From Dyadobacter beijingensis DSM 21582 (GTDB lineage: Bacteria > Bacteroidota > Bacteroidia > Cytophagales > Spirosomataceae), in assembly GCF_000382205.1 (NCBI RefSeq), contig NZ_KB907794.1, forward strand, positions 106,081 to 170,080: 64,000 nt of DNA, given 5' to 3'. The position numbers and the translations under genes were made by a program. Of this stretch, positions 52,021 through 60,521 are shown piece by piece (position 1 is the first letter of the stretch; every line of letters starts with the position of its first letter). The notes beneath the pieces are model-generated. The model had not been told where the DNA came from. It ran no database searches and saw only the letters and a list, made by a program, of their open reading frames with translations.

Positions 52021-52150
52021 TTGTCAGGTGCCGTCAGGAGGTTGTCATGGATGGTCAGGCATGGTCATTGATAGTTAGGTATTGTTTTAACAAACCCCAT
52101 TCTAAAGACTTGTGACCGCACCTGACAACGACAGACTACGCCTGACCGGC
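52021..52150. repeat. Second inverted pair of phased 10-bp repeats
   Basis: Direct GTCA-type cores occur at about 52023, 52033, 52044, 52054, 52064 and 52074, nearly every 10 bp. Inverted TGAC-type cores follow at 52113, 52123, 52133 and 52143. The outer 16 bp (52021-52036) match the reverse complement of 52113-52128 at 15 of 16 positions. The right arm runs across the ribH stop codon into its last codons. It has the same design as the element at 2901-3060. Confidence 0.8.
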
Positions 52151-52639
52151 AACAGCCTGCGCCTTAAGGCCGACCATCTTGATCGCCGTCATCGCCGCTT
52201 CGTCGCCCTTGTTGCCATGCACGCCGCCCGAGCGTTCCAATGCCTGTTCCATATTGTTAGGCGTCAGTACGCCGAAAATGACAGGTTTGTCGTATTTCAG
52301 GCTCACGTTGGTGATACCCTGCGCTACTGCGTGGTTGATATAATCATTATGCTTGGTTTCGCCCTGGATCACGACGCCCAATGCGATGACCGCATCGATG
52401 TCGGCGCGCTGTGCGAACCATTGGGAACCCATCGTAAGCTCGAAGCTGCCCGGTACATTACCTCTGACGATATTCGCCGGGAGCGCCCCGTAGGTGATCA
52501 GCGTTTGATATGCGCCTTCGAAAAGCTTCTCGGTGACCTCGCTGTTCCATTCGGCCACGAGGATCGCGAATTTTTTATTACTGATATCGGGAAGCCCTTC
52601 CGTCGTGAATACGCTCAGATTTTTATCGGCACTTGACAT
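52136..52639 (-). CDS. ribH: 6,7-dimethyl-8-ribityllumazine synthase
   Basis: Penultimate step of riboflavin synthesis. 167 residues. AILVAEWNSEVTEKLFEGA near residue 27, GSFELTMGSQWFAQ (about 65), ALGVVIQGETKHNDYINHAV with the catalytic His (about 90-110) and GVLTPNNMEQALER. The last codons (VAGQA) lie in the decamer-repeat element. It is upstream of lysC on the minus strand. Confidence 0.96.
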   Translation of the reverse strand: MSSADKNLSVFTTEGLPDISNKKFAILVAEWNSEVTEKLFEGAYQTLITYGALPANIVRGNVPGSFELTMGSQWFAQRADIDAVIALGVVIQGETKHNDYINHAVAQGITNVSLKYDKPVIFGVLTPNNMEQALERSGGVHGNKGDEAAMTAIKMVGLKAQAVAGQA

Positions 52640-52701
52640 GGTAGTTGATTTTCAAGGAGTTTATAAAAGGTATTACTTCAAAAATCCGGATTAGATGAAT
52701 A

Positions 52702-52738
52702 AAAAAAGGATAAAACCCAGGTCGGCTTTATCCTTTTT
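52702..52738 (-). terminator. Intrinsic terminator of the TPR-type gene
   Basis: AAAAAGGATAAA pairs with TTTATCCTTTTT around a 12-nt loop, 22 nt after the stop of the minus-strand gene at 52760. The minus-strand side ends in TTTTTT. Confidence 0.75.
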
Positions 52739-52759
52739 CAGAAACAGAATGGTTAACCA

Positions 52760-53461
52760 TTATTTGCCGACCTGTCCCTCTAATAATCCCATATATTTCT
52801 TGGCATTCACCACTTCCGAGGAGAGTGGGAACTCGTCAACAACACGTTTATAGGAAGCCACCGCGTCAGCAGGCTGGTTAGCCTTTTCTTGCGCGAGTGC
52901 GAGCTTCATCAGGTAAACTGGTGTAAAATATTCGTTTTTCTCATAGTCAGCTGCTTTCTGGTAGTATGAGATCGCCTCGGCAGGCTGATTTTTTTCGAGA
53001 TATGCGTCACCGATCAACGATTGTGCGCGTGCGTGGATCAACAGATCGGAAGAGCTGAATGATTGAAGGCGGCTGATCGCGTCGTCGTATTTGCCCTGTT
53101 TCAGCAATGCTACACCTGCGTAGAAGCTGGCGAGGTTGCTGGCGTCGGTTCCTTTATAATTGTCGGCGATAGACAAAAGTCCTTCGTTACCACCGGCTCC
53201 GTTCAGTGCTTTTTGCAGAGAATCGGCTTCAAAATCGTAAACAACACTTGCAAGTGCATTCTGTGCGGTGCCTTCCTGACCATCTATATAAAAACGGTAA
53301 CCTGCAAAGCCAACGATAGCAACCAGAATAGCCCCTCCAATTCCAAGAACAACCTTACGGTTTTTTAGGAAAAAAACCTCTGCTTTATTGATCTGACCCG
53401 CTAATGCCTCCGGAGATTCGATGATTTCAATCCCGGGTTCGCCCGGATTTTTCTTGCTCAT
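52760..53461 (-). CDS. YfgM-like membrane-anchored TPR protein
   Basis: 233 residues from ATG 53461. One membrane helix (VVLGIGGAILVAIVGFAGYRF, cited in parts: GGAILVAIVGFAGY, about 37-55) anchors a periplasmic helical domain with TPR-like repeats (YAGVALLKQGKYDDAISRL, AYLEKNQPAEAISYYQKA, LAQEKANQPADAVASYKRV). It resembles YfgM, which helps secretion-linked folding at the Sec translocon. The role is inferred. Confidence 0.78.
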   Translation of the reverse strand: MSKKNPGEPGIEIIESPEALAGQINKAEVFFLKNRKVVLGIGGAILVAIVGFAGYRFYIDGQEGTAQNALASVVYDFEADSLQKALNGAGGNEGLLSIADNYKGTDASNLASFYAGVALLKQGKYDDAISRLQSFSSSDLLIHARAQSLIGDAYLEKNQPAEAISYYQKAADYEKNEYFTPVYLMKLALAQEKANQPADAVASYKRVVDEFPLSSEVVNAKKYMGLLEGQVGK

Positions 53462-53636
53462 ATCAATTAATTCGATTTTGGAGTGCAAAGTTATGAAAAA
53501 CTTATTAAGTCAAAACAAGTTAGGACACAATTCTTTGTGTTATATGTTTCCGGCTAACCAATAATGAACGAAAGGCTTTCGGTGACAAATGCATGAAGAG
53601 CCCTTTGATTTGTAAGTCAACGCATTAACCTGCCCG
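53462..53636. other. Intergenic region between TPR gene and glyA terminator
   Basis: 175 bp with an AT-rich left half next to the TPR gene start. I see no promoter, frame or repeat that I would report with confidence. Confidence 0.4.
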
Positions 53637-53674
53637 AAAACAAAAACTGCGCGGTAACCGGAGTCACCGCGCAG
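53637..53674 (-). terminator. Intrinsic terminator of glyA
   Basis: CTGCGCGGT (53647-53655) pairs exactly with ACCGCGCAG (53666-53674), followed on the minus strand by TTTTTGTTTTC. It lies 23 nt after the glyA stop. Confidence 0.85.
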
Positions 53675-53696
53675 CATTCTGCATTACTATTGAACA

Positions 53697-54998
53697 TTAA
53701 TACAATGGATATTGCTTCATCCATTCGTTTACTTCTGTTTTTACCGCAGCGATTTTCGCGTCGTTGTCGTTGTTGACCAAAACGGTATCAACCAGGTCAA
53801 CGATGCGCTCCATATCTGCCTCAACCAATCCGCGGGTCGTCATTGCAGCCGTTCCTACACGCATACCCGAGGTTACCATCGGCGATTTGTCGTCGAAAGG
53901 AACCATGTTTTTATTAATGGTAATGTCGGCTTTGATCAACGTATTTTCAGCCAGTTTACCAGTCAAGCCCGATTCGATGCCGTTTTTCGTACGGAGGTCG
54001 ATCAGCATCAGGTGGTTGTCGGTACCGCCTGAGATAATCCGGTAACCTTTGTCCACAAATGCTTTGGCCATCGCCTGTGCATTTTTGGCAACCTGGGTGG
54101 CGTAATTATAATATCCTTCGCTCAATGCTTCTCCGAATGCAACGGCTTTGGCTGCGATAATGTGCTCCAAAGGTCCGCCTTGTGTACCCGGGAATACGCC
54201 CGAATCCAGCAATGACGACATCGTACGCAGCGCGCCTTTCGGAGTTTTGATACCGAACGGGTTTTCGAAGTCGTTGCGCATCATGATCACACCGCCGCGT
54301 GGGCCGCGCAATGTTTTGTGCGTAGTTGTGGTAACAATGTGGCAGTGATCGAACGGATCTTTCAAAAGTCCTTTCGCGATCAGACCCGCCGGGTGGGAAA
54401 TATCGGCCATCAACAATGCACCGATTTTGTCGGCCACCGCACGCAGGCGTTCGTAATCCCAGTCACGGCTATACGCAGACGCGCCGCAGATCAAAAGCTT
54501 CGGACGCTCCTTCAATGCGGTCTCCTCAACCTTATCCCAGTCGATCAGACCGGTTTCTGCTTCCACGCCATAAAATACCGGCTGGAAATATTTACCTGAA
54601 ATGTTCACAGGCGAGCCGTGGGTAAGGTGACCTCCGTGTGCGAGGTTGAAGCCCATGATCTTGTCGCCGGGATTCAGGCAAGCAAGGAAAACGGCGGTAT
54701 TGGCTTGTGCTCCCGAGTGTGGCTGTACGTTGGCCCAGGTAGCGCCGAAAAGCTCTTTCAAACGGTCGATCGCAATCTGTTCGATTTCGTCAACGACCTC
54801 GCAACCACCGTAGTAACGTTTGCCCGGAAGACCTTCTGCATATTTGTTGGTCAATACACTCCCCGACGCCTCCATTACCTGGCGTGACGTGAAGTTTTCA
54901 GAAGCGATCAGTTCGATACCAGACTCCTGGCGATGTTTTTCTCTGTTGATCAGATCAAAAATGGCGGTGTCGCGTTCAACGCTGGTGAGTGTAGACAT
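53697..54998 (-). CDS. glyA: Serine hydroxymethyltransferase
   Basis: Interconverts serine and glycine and feeds one-carbon units to folate. 433 residues from ATG 54998 (the frame opens at 55052). PLP-lysine motif VTTTTHKTLRGPRGG (about 225-239), ELIASENFTSRQVMEASG near the N-terminus and LFGATWANVQPHSGAQAN (about 85). A -7 box (TATTTTTG on the minus strand) lies at 55042-55049. Confidence 0.97.
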   Translation of the reverse strand: MSTLTSVERDTAIFDLINREKHRQESGIELIASENFTSRQVMEASGSVLTNKYAEGLPGKRYYGGCEVVDEIEQIAIDRLKELFGATWANVQPHSGAQANTAVFLACLNPGDKIMGFNLAHGGHLTHGSPVNISGKYFQPVFYGVEAETGLIDWDKVEETALKERPKLLICGASAYSRDWDYERLRAVADKIGALLMADISHPAGLIAKGLLKDPFDHCHIVTTTTHKTLRGPRGGVIMMRNDFENPFGIKTPKGALRTMSSLLDSGVFPGTQGGPLEHIIAAKAVAFGEALSEGYYNYATQVAKNAQAMAKAFVDKGYRIISGGTDNHLMLIDLRTKNGIESGLTGKLAENTLIKADITINKNMVPFDDKSPMVTSGMRVGTAAMTTRGLVEADMERIVDLVDTVLVNNDNDAKIAAVKTEVNEWMKQYPLY

Positions 54999-55211
54999 GG
55001 GATTTGTCAGAAAAAATGGTGTGATATTTCGGAATAAGCCGCAAAAATACAAGCAATTATTTTGGAATAAAATATTAACACTTACTTTATATTTAAAGTG
55101 CCAACGGGCTGATAAGCATTACAGAGGCAAATAGCCTAAAGACAGGCGGCAGGCGTAATTTTAACTGTAAGTTATTTCTTAAATTATTTTAAGAATAATT
55201 GTTTTCCGTTG

Positions 55212-55219
55212 TACTTTTG
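55212..55219 (+). promoter_or_regulatory. -7 box of nagB
   Basis: TACTTTTG in the AT-rich region upstream of the nagB start, about 90 nt from the ATG. No good -33 element at normal spacing. Confidence 0.4.
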
Positions 55220-55308
55220 TGGTCGAATCGTTCGTGCGTGATCGAACACATGAGTAACTTGCGGTTTAATTCTATTCACGAAACTCTTACATCATTCAAC
55301 ATTTAGTT

Positions 55309-57285
55309 ATGAGCCAACAAGCGGTAAGTCCACAAACAATCCTGATGCAAGCTTCCAATAATGGAAAAGGCACTTCCGGCACCATAGGGCAACCCATTAC
55401 CTATGAAAAAATCCCGACGCAGATTTTTGCCGATTCGAAAGAAGCGTCTTATGCGGTAGCGAAAGAGATCTCGGACCTCATCCGCCAGAAACAAAAGGAA
55501 GGAAAGCCTTGCGTGCTGGGACTCGCCACCGGTTCTTCACCGAAGACGGTGTACGCGATCCTCGTACGTATGCACCGCGAAGAAGGTTTGAGCTTCAAGA
55601 ATGTAATTTCTTTCAACCTGGATGAGTACTATCAAATGGAGCCTGATTCCATTTACAGCTACCACCGGTTCATGAAAGAGCAGCTGTTCGATCACGTAGA
55701 CATTCCCAAAGAAAACTATTTCCTGCCGGATGGTACCGTACCGGCGCCATTGCTGCGCGATTACTGTGCTTCCTACGAAAATAAAATAAACGCCGTGGGC
55801 GGACTGGATTTCCAGTTGCTCGGTATCGGGGGTAACGGCCACATCGGTTTCAACGAACCGGGCTCGCTTATCAACTCGCATACCCGCCTCATCACGCTCG
55901 ACCATTCTACCCGCGCTGCCGCGAGCATGGAATTCGGCGGACTGCACAATGTGCCGCGCAAAGCGATCACATTGGGTGTGGCTCCGATCCTGAATGCACG
56001 CCGCGTTGTATTGCTGGCCTGGGGTGAAAGAAAAGCTTCGGTGATCAAAAGCGCCGTGGAAGGCCCTGTAACCGAGCTAAACCCGGCTTCGTACTTGCAA
56101 GCACACGCCGATGTGAGCTTTGTAGTAGACGAAAGCGCCGCATCCGAACTGACCCGCATTAAAACACCTTGGGCGGTGGATTCGGTGATCTGGGATAATA
56201 AAATGATCAAGAAAGCGGTAACGCATTTGTCGCAAACCTTGAAAAAACCAATCCTGAAACTGACCGACAAGGATTACAACGATAATGGTATGAGCGACTT
56301 GCTGGCACAATATGGTGCTTGCTACGAGATCAATATCAACGTATTCAACCAGTTGCAGCATACCATTACCGGCTGGCCGGGTGGTAAACCCAATGCGGAC
56401 GACACGCATCGTCCGGAGCGTGCACAGCCTGCGAAAAAACGCGTACTGATTTTCAGCCCGCACCCTGACGACGATATCATCTCAATGGGTGGTACTTTCC
56501 AGCGCCTCGTCGACCAGGGACACGAAGTACACGTGGCTTACCAGACTTCCGGTAACATCGCCGTAGCCGACGACGAAGCATTGCGTTTCATCGATTTCGT
56601 CGTGGATTTCAACACCGGCTTCGGTATCGACAGCCCGGATGCAAATAAATTGTTCCTGGATGCCAAGGAGTTTTTGAGGCATACCAAAAACAGCGAAATC
56701 GACAGCCCCGAGGTCCGCAAGGTAAAAGGTCTGATCCGTCGCGGTGAAGCGAAGGCTACGTGCCGTTTCGTAGGCATCCCGACAAGCCAGGCGCACTTCC
56801 TGGATATGCCATTCTACGAAACCGGTACCGTGCAGAAAAAGCCGATCGGCGAAGACGATATCAAGATCATCGAGAACCTGATCGAGGAGATCAAACCGCA
56901 CCAGATCTACGCAGCCGGCGACTTCGCCGATCCGCACGGAACGCACAAAGTTTGCTGGGACGCGATCGAAGCGGCTCTGCAGCGCTCAAAGCATAAGAAT
57001 TTCATGAAAGATTGCTGGGTATGGCTGTACCGCGGCGCATGGGCTGAGTGGGACATTTACGAAATCGAAATGGCCGTACCAATGAGCCCCGACCAGGTAC
57101 TGAAAAAACGCCAGGGTATTTTCAAACACCAGTCGCAGAAAGACGGTGTGGTATTCCAGGGCGAAGACTCCCGCGAATTCTGGCAGCGTGCCGAAGAGCG
57201 GAACCGTGGTACTGCGCATCTGTACGACTCGCTCGGCCTTGCGGAGTACGAAGCGATGGAAGCATTTGTTCGCTGGAAGTTTTAA
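55309..57285 (+). CDS. nagB: Glucosamine-6-phosphate deaminase fused to a PIG-L deacetylase domain
   Basis: 658 residues. Residues 1 to about 310 are NagB, with LATGSSPKTVYAIL, SFNLDEYYQM and LGIGGNGHIGFNEPGS. Residues about 378-650 are a PIG-L/LmbE-type zinc deacetylase, with FSPHPDDDIISMGG (HPDDD at about 385) and FADPHGTHKVCW (about 545). The fusion could deacetylate an N-acetylglucosamine compound and then convert glucosamine 6-phosphate to fructose 6-phosphate and ammonia. The pairing is known in Bacteroidota; the role of the second domain here is inferred. Confidence 0.9.
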   Translation: MSQQAVSPQTILMQASNNGKGTSGTIGQPITYEKIPTQIFADSKEASYAVAKEISDLIRQKQKEGKPCVLGLATGSSPKTVYAILVRMHREEGLSFKNVISFNLDEYYQMEPDSIYSYHRFMKEQLFDHVDIPKENYFLPDGTVPAPLLRDYCASYENKINAVGGLDFQLLGIGGNGHIGFNEPGSLINSHTRLITLDHSTRAAASMEFGGLHNVPRKAITLGVAPILNARRVVLLAWGERKASVIKSAVEGPVTELNPASYLQAHADVSFVVDESAASELTRIKTPWAVDSVIWDNKMIKKAVTHLSQTLKKPILKLTDKDYNDNGMSDLLAQYGACYEININVFNQLQHTITGWPGGKPNADDTHRPERAQPAKKRVLIFSPHPDDDIISMGGTFQRLVDQGHEVHVAYQTSGNIAVADDEALRFIDFVVDFNTGFGIDSPDANKLFLDAKEFLRHTKNSEIDSPEVRKVKGLIRRGEAKATCRFVGIPTSQAHFLDMPFYETGTVQKKPIGEDDIKIIENLIEEIKPHQIYAAGDFADPHGTHKVCWDAIEAALQRSKHKNFMKDCWVWLYRGAWAEWDIYEIEMAVPMSPDQVLKKRQGIFKHQSQKDGVVFQGEDSREFWQRAEERNRGTAHLYDSLGLAEYEAMEAFVRWKF

Positions 57286-57301
57286 GCGGCAGCCGCCAAC
57301 A

Positions 57302-57332
57302 AAAAGAGCCCGGAAATTTTCCGGGCTCTTTT
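57302..57332 (+). terminator. Intrinsic terminator of nagB
   Basis: AAAAGAGCCCGG pairs exactly with CCGGGCTCTTTT around a 7-nt AT loop, ending in TTTT. It lies 16 nt after the stop and is also usable from the opposite strand. Confidence 0.85.
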
Positions 57333-57377
57333 ACTTTATATCTACCTGATATATCAATCAATAAGTTGTTGTTTCTA

Positions 57378-57542
57378 TTACAATTCCATATCAGCCCACA
57401 TCCTGTGTGCCATTTTTTCCACCATATTCATCACTCCCTGCAAAGCGCCGAAAACGACGCATAAAGGCAGGATAATGGGTAGGAAGATGAGCCATTGCAG
57501 TGCCATGGTAAAATTAAATCTCTTGCTAATTGGCGTTTTCAT
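57378..57542 (-). CDS. 54-residue single-span membrane protein
   Basis: From ATG at 57540-57542 the frame gives 54 residues: a basic N-terminus (MKTPISKRFNFT), a single hydrophobic helix (LIFLPIILPLCVVFGAL, about 18-34) and an amphipathic tail rich in Met (VMNMVEKMAHRMWADMEL). It ends next to the nagB terminator, which it can share. The layout is that of small membrane regulators, but the family is unknown to me. Confidence 0.6.
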   Translation of the reverse strand: MKTPISKRFNFTMALQWLIFLPIILPLCVVFGALQGVMNMVEKMAHRMWADMEL

Positions 57543-57787
57543 AAAGGATCGGGTTGCTTAAATTTCATCGGTTTATGTATCCCAAGTTATACAATTAATT
57601 CATTGTCAACAAGTATTTACTTCAATAACGTCCAAATTTTCTATAAAATTTGAATAATTAATGTAATTATTTCAATTGGGATTTATGGAAAAGCAAATGG
57701 CCCCCGTTTGTTACCCGCCACGACAAGCCAGGCAGTAAAAAAAATTTTTGTTTATTTGTTATAGTAAAGTTAACTGCCACTTCCGAC
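57543..57787. other. AT-rich intergenic region before mutL
   Basis: About 245 bp, largely A/T, between the small minus-strand gene and mutL. It must hold promoters in both directions, but no TAnnTTTG box is unambiguous; TTGACA-like and TATAAC-like hexamers on the minus strand near 57590-57610 are suggestive only. Confidence 0.4.
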
Positions 57788-59674
57788 ATGCCTTCATCCG
57801 ACATCATACAACTATTACCCGATTCCATAGCCAACCAGATTGCCGCGGGAGAGGTCGTTCAGCGGCCCGCTTCAGTGGTAAAGGAGCTCATGGAAAACGC
57901 GATCGATGCGAAGGCGACACAGGTGCAGGTGATACTCCGGGAGGCTGGCCGAACGCTGATCCAGGTGATCGACAATGGAACCGGAATGTCGGAAACGGAT
58001 GCGCGGATGAGCTTTGAAAGACACGCTACTTCCAAAATCAGGCAGTCGGAAGATTTGTTCAGGATCAGGACCATGGGTTTCCGCGGCGAGGCATTGGCTT
58101 CCATTGCCGCGGTAGCACAGGTGGAGCTCCGGACACGTCGGGAAGAGAATGAAATAGGCACATTAATCCGCATCGATGGGTCGGATATTAAAACGCAGGA
58201 GCCGGTGGCTTGCCCGAAAGGCACCAATTTTTCCATCCGAAACCTGTTTTTCAATGTGCCGGCGCGCCGCAACTTTCTGAAATCCAATTCAGTGGAAATG
58301 CGGCACGTGCTAGACGAGTTCCAGCGTGTGGCGCTGGCGAATCCCGAGGTCGGCTTTACACTCCATCACAACGACACCGAAGTTTTCAACCTGCTGCCGG
58401 TGAAACTGGTGAAGCGGATCATCGACATTTACGGCAAAAGCTACCGCGAGCAGCTCGCATTCTGCCAGGAAGACACTTCGTACATTAAGGTCCGCGGCTA
58501 TATCGGCAAGCCCGAATTTGCCCGCAAAACGCGCGGTGAGCAGTTCTTTTTCGTGAACGACCGGTTTATCAAGCATAACTACATGCACCACGCGGTGATC
58601 AGCGCATTCGACGGGACGATCCCGGAAGGCAGCCATCCGTTTTACGTGTTGTTTATTGACATCGACCCTTCGCATATTGACATTAACATTCACCCGACTA
58701 AAACAGAGATCAAATTCGACGACGAGCGCTCGGTATATGCGATCATCATGGCCGCAGTGAAGAAGGCGGTAGGCGTCTACAATCTGTCGCAATCGATCGA
58801 TTTTGAAGAAAATATCAATTTTCTCAATCCAACACCGAACGAAACAAACAACAACCTGATCCCGCGCACGGTGATGCCCGACTGGGCCGCACAGCCGCGC
58901 AAGAGCGAGGGCGGCGCTTCCAAATCGAACCTGACGAATTGGAGCAAGCTTTTCGAAGGGCTGCAAAATACGGAGGACCGGCACCGCGAACTGGCCGCAT
59001 TTGAAATGAATACACCTGCCGTATCGCGCCCGGTGTACCAGGAGCAGGCCAAAACGGTGGCGAGTAAGGTCAACCGGATGGCGTCCGAAGTAGTGGCCGC
59101 ACCGGAAGCCGACGCATTGCTGTTCCAGCTCCACAACCGCTATATTTTATCTCAGGTAAAAGACGGAATTATGCTCATCGATCAGAAGGCGGCCTATGAA
59201 CGCATTCTCTACGAAAGATATCGTAAGATGCTCATTAACCGCAACGGGGCTTGCCAGCAGCTGCTTTTCCCGAAAACGATCCGGCTCACGCATTCGGATA
59301 TGCAGCTTGTACACGAGACGAAAAAGGAAATCCGCAGCCTGGGCTTCGAGTTCGACGAGTTCGGTTTGAATGAGCTGATCATCCGCGGCATTCCGGCCGA
59401 TTTGCCGGAAGAAAGCGAACAGGATTTATTCGAAGAGCTCATCGAGCAACTCAAACAGAGTTATTCCGACCTCAAACTAAACAAGCCGGAGAGCCTTTCC
59501 AGGTCGCTGGCGAAGCGGTTTTCGGTGCGTTATGCGGTCAAATTGTCGCATATGGAGATACATACATTGATGAACCAGCTGTTTTCATCTTCCGACCCGA
59601 ACCGGACACCCGGCGGGGAGCCTATCATCGTTTTACTGACGATGGACAAGCTCGCGAATATATTCCGGAACTGA
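57788..59674 (+). CDS. mutL: DNA mismatch repair protein MutL, endonuclease motifs degenerate
   Basis: 628 residues. The N-terminal GHKL ATPase is intact: IAAGEVVQRPASVVKELMEN, DNGTGMSE and FRGEALASIAAV. The C-terminal motif that makes MutL a nuclease in most bacteria, DQHA(x2)E(x4)E, reads DQKAAYERILYE here; the CPHGRP position reads TPGGEP; and the ACR-type Cys is missing. So nicking activity is probably lost, as in methyl-directed systems. The rest of the C-terminus looks normal. Followed by two rhomboid genes 58 nt downstream. Confidence 0.96.
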   Translation: MPSSDIIQLLPDSIANQIAAGEVVQRPASVVKELMENAIDAKATQVQVILREAGRTLIQVIDNGTGMSETDARMSFERHATSKIRQSEDLFRIRTMGFRGEALASIAAVAQVELRTRREENEIGTLIRIDGSDIKTQEPVACPKGTNFSIRNLFFNVPARRNFLKSNSVEMRHVLDEFQRVALANPEVGFTLHHNDTEVFNLLPVKLVKRIIDIYGKSYREQLAFCQEDTSYIKVRGYIGKPEFARKTRGEQFFFVNDRFIKHNYMHHAVISAFDGTIPEGSHPFYVLFIDIDPSHIDINIHPTKTEIKFDDERSVYAIIMAAVKKAVGVYNLSQSIDFEENINFLNPTPNETNNNLIPRTVMPDWAAQPRKSEGGASKSNLTNWSKLFEGLQNTEDRHRELAAFEMNTPAVSRPVYQEQAKTVASKVNRMASEVVAAPEADALLFQLHNRYILSQVKDGIMLIDQKAAYERILYERYRKMLINRNGACQQLLFPKTIRLTHSDMQLVHETKKEIRSLGFEFDEFGLNELIIRGIPADLPEESEQDLFEELIEQLKQSYSDLKLNKPESLSRSLAKRFSVRYAVKLSHMEIHTLMNQLFSSSDPNRTPGGEPIIVLLTMDKLANIFRN

Positions 59675-59732
59675 GAACAAAAACGGACCGCACACAGTTT
59701 ATTGAAGGTAAATATTTGAATCTGAATTAAAT

Positions 59733-60518
59733 ATGTTAGCCATAACCCCCACGGTAAGAAATTTACTGATCCTGAATGTTCTCTTCTATTTTATAGATTC
59801 TTCCGTTTTTCAACTGAAAGGGCTATTTGCGCTGATGCCGGTGCTATCGCCCGATTTTCACATTTTCCAGTTTGTGAGCTACATGTTCCTGCACAGCGGC
59901 CTGGGGCATTTGTTCAGTAATATGTTCGGTCTGATTATGTTCGGACCTTTGCTGGAAAGGATATGGGGGCCGAAGCGCTTTCTGATATTCTACTTCGTGA
60001 CGGGCATCGGAGCGGGGCTTTTGTTCTCGGGGATAGGTCTTTATGAGAACTGGCAACTGGCGCAGGCTGTTGAGATATATACCCAAAACCCCACACCTGA
60101 CGGCTTCGCAGACTTCCTGAGCAAGCATGCTGCACCCTATTACGATTCGCGGCTCCAATTTGTAAATGATTTTGAAGTAAATCCCACTAATTCACTGTAT
60201 ATTCAACAGAGTATTAAGGATGTACAGGCTGTGTACCAGATCGCCATCGGCATTCCGATGGTGGGCGCTTCGGGTGCGATTTTCGGCATTCTGATGGCGT
60301 TTGGTTTGTTGTTTCCAAACACCGAGCTTTTTCTCCTGTTTGTGCCTTTCCCCATCAAAGCGAAATATTTCGTCGCATTTTATGGGCTTTTTGAATTGTA
60401 TTCAGGAATACAAAATGCTCAATCCGACAATGTTGCCCACTTCGCGCACGTTGGAGGAATGCTATTTGCATATATATTGTTGCGTTACTGGGGTACGCAA
60501 AAATCAAATTTCTATTAG
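59733..60518 (+). CDS. Rhomboid-family intramembrane serine protease
   Basis: 261 residues with six or seven membrane helices. The catalytic Ser lies in MVGASGAIFGI (about 180) and the catalytic His in NVAHFAHVGGM (about 230); HLFSNMFGLIMFG (about 60) supplies the oxyanion-site His and Asn. An inserted loop (about 100-165) is longer than usual. It cuts single-span membrane proteins; the target is unknown. It ends 3 nt before the next rhomboid gene. Confidence 0.92.
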   Translation: MLAITPTVRNLLILNVLFYFIDSSVFQLKGLFALMPVLSPDFHIFQFVSYMFLHSGLGHLFSNMFGLIMFGPLLERIWGPKRFLIFYFVTGIGAGLLFSGIGLYENWQLAQAVEIYTQNPTPDGFADFLSKHAAPYYDSRLQFVNDFEVNPTNSLYIQQSIKDVQAVYQIAIGIPMVGASGAIFGILMAFGLLFPNTELFLLFVPFPIKAKYFVAFYGLFELYSGIQNAQSDNVAHFAHVGGMLFAYILLRYWGTQKSNFY

Positions 60519-60521
60519 AAG

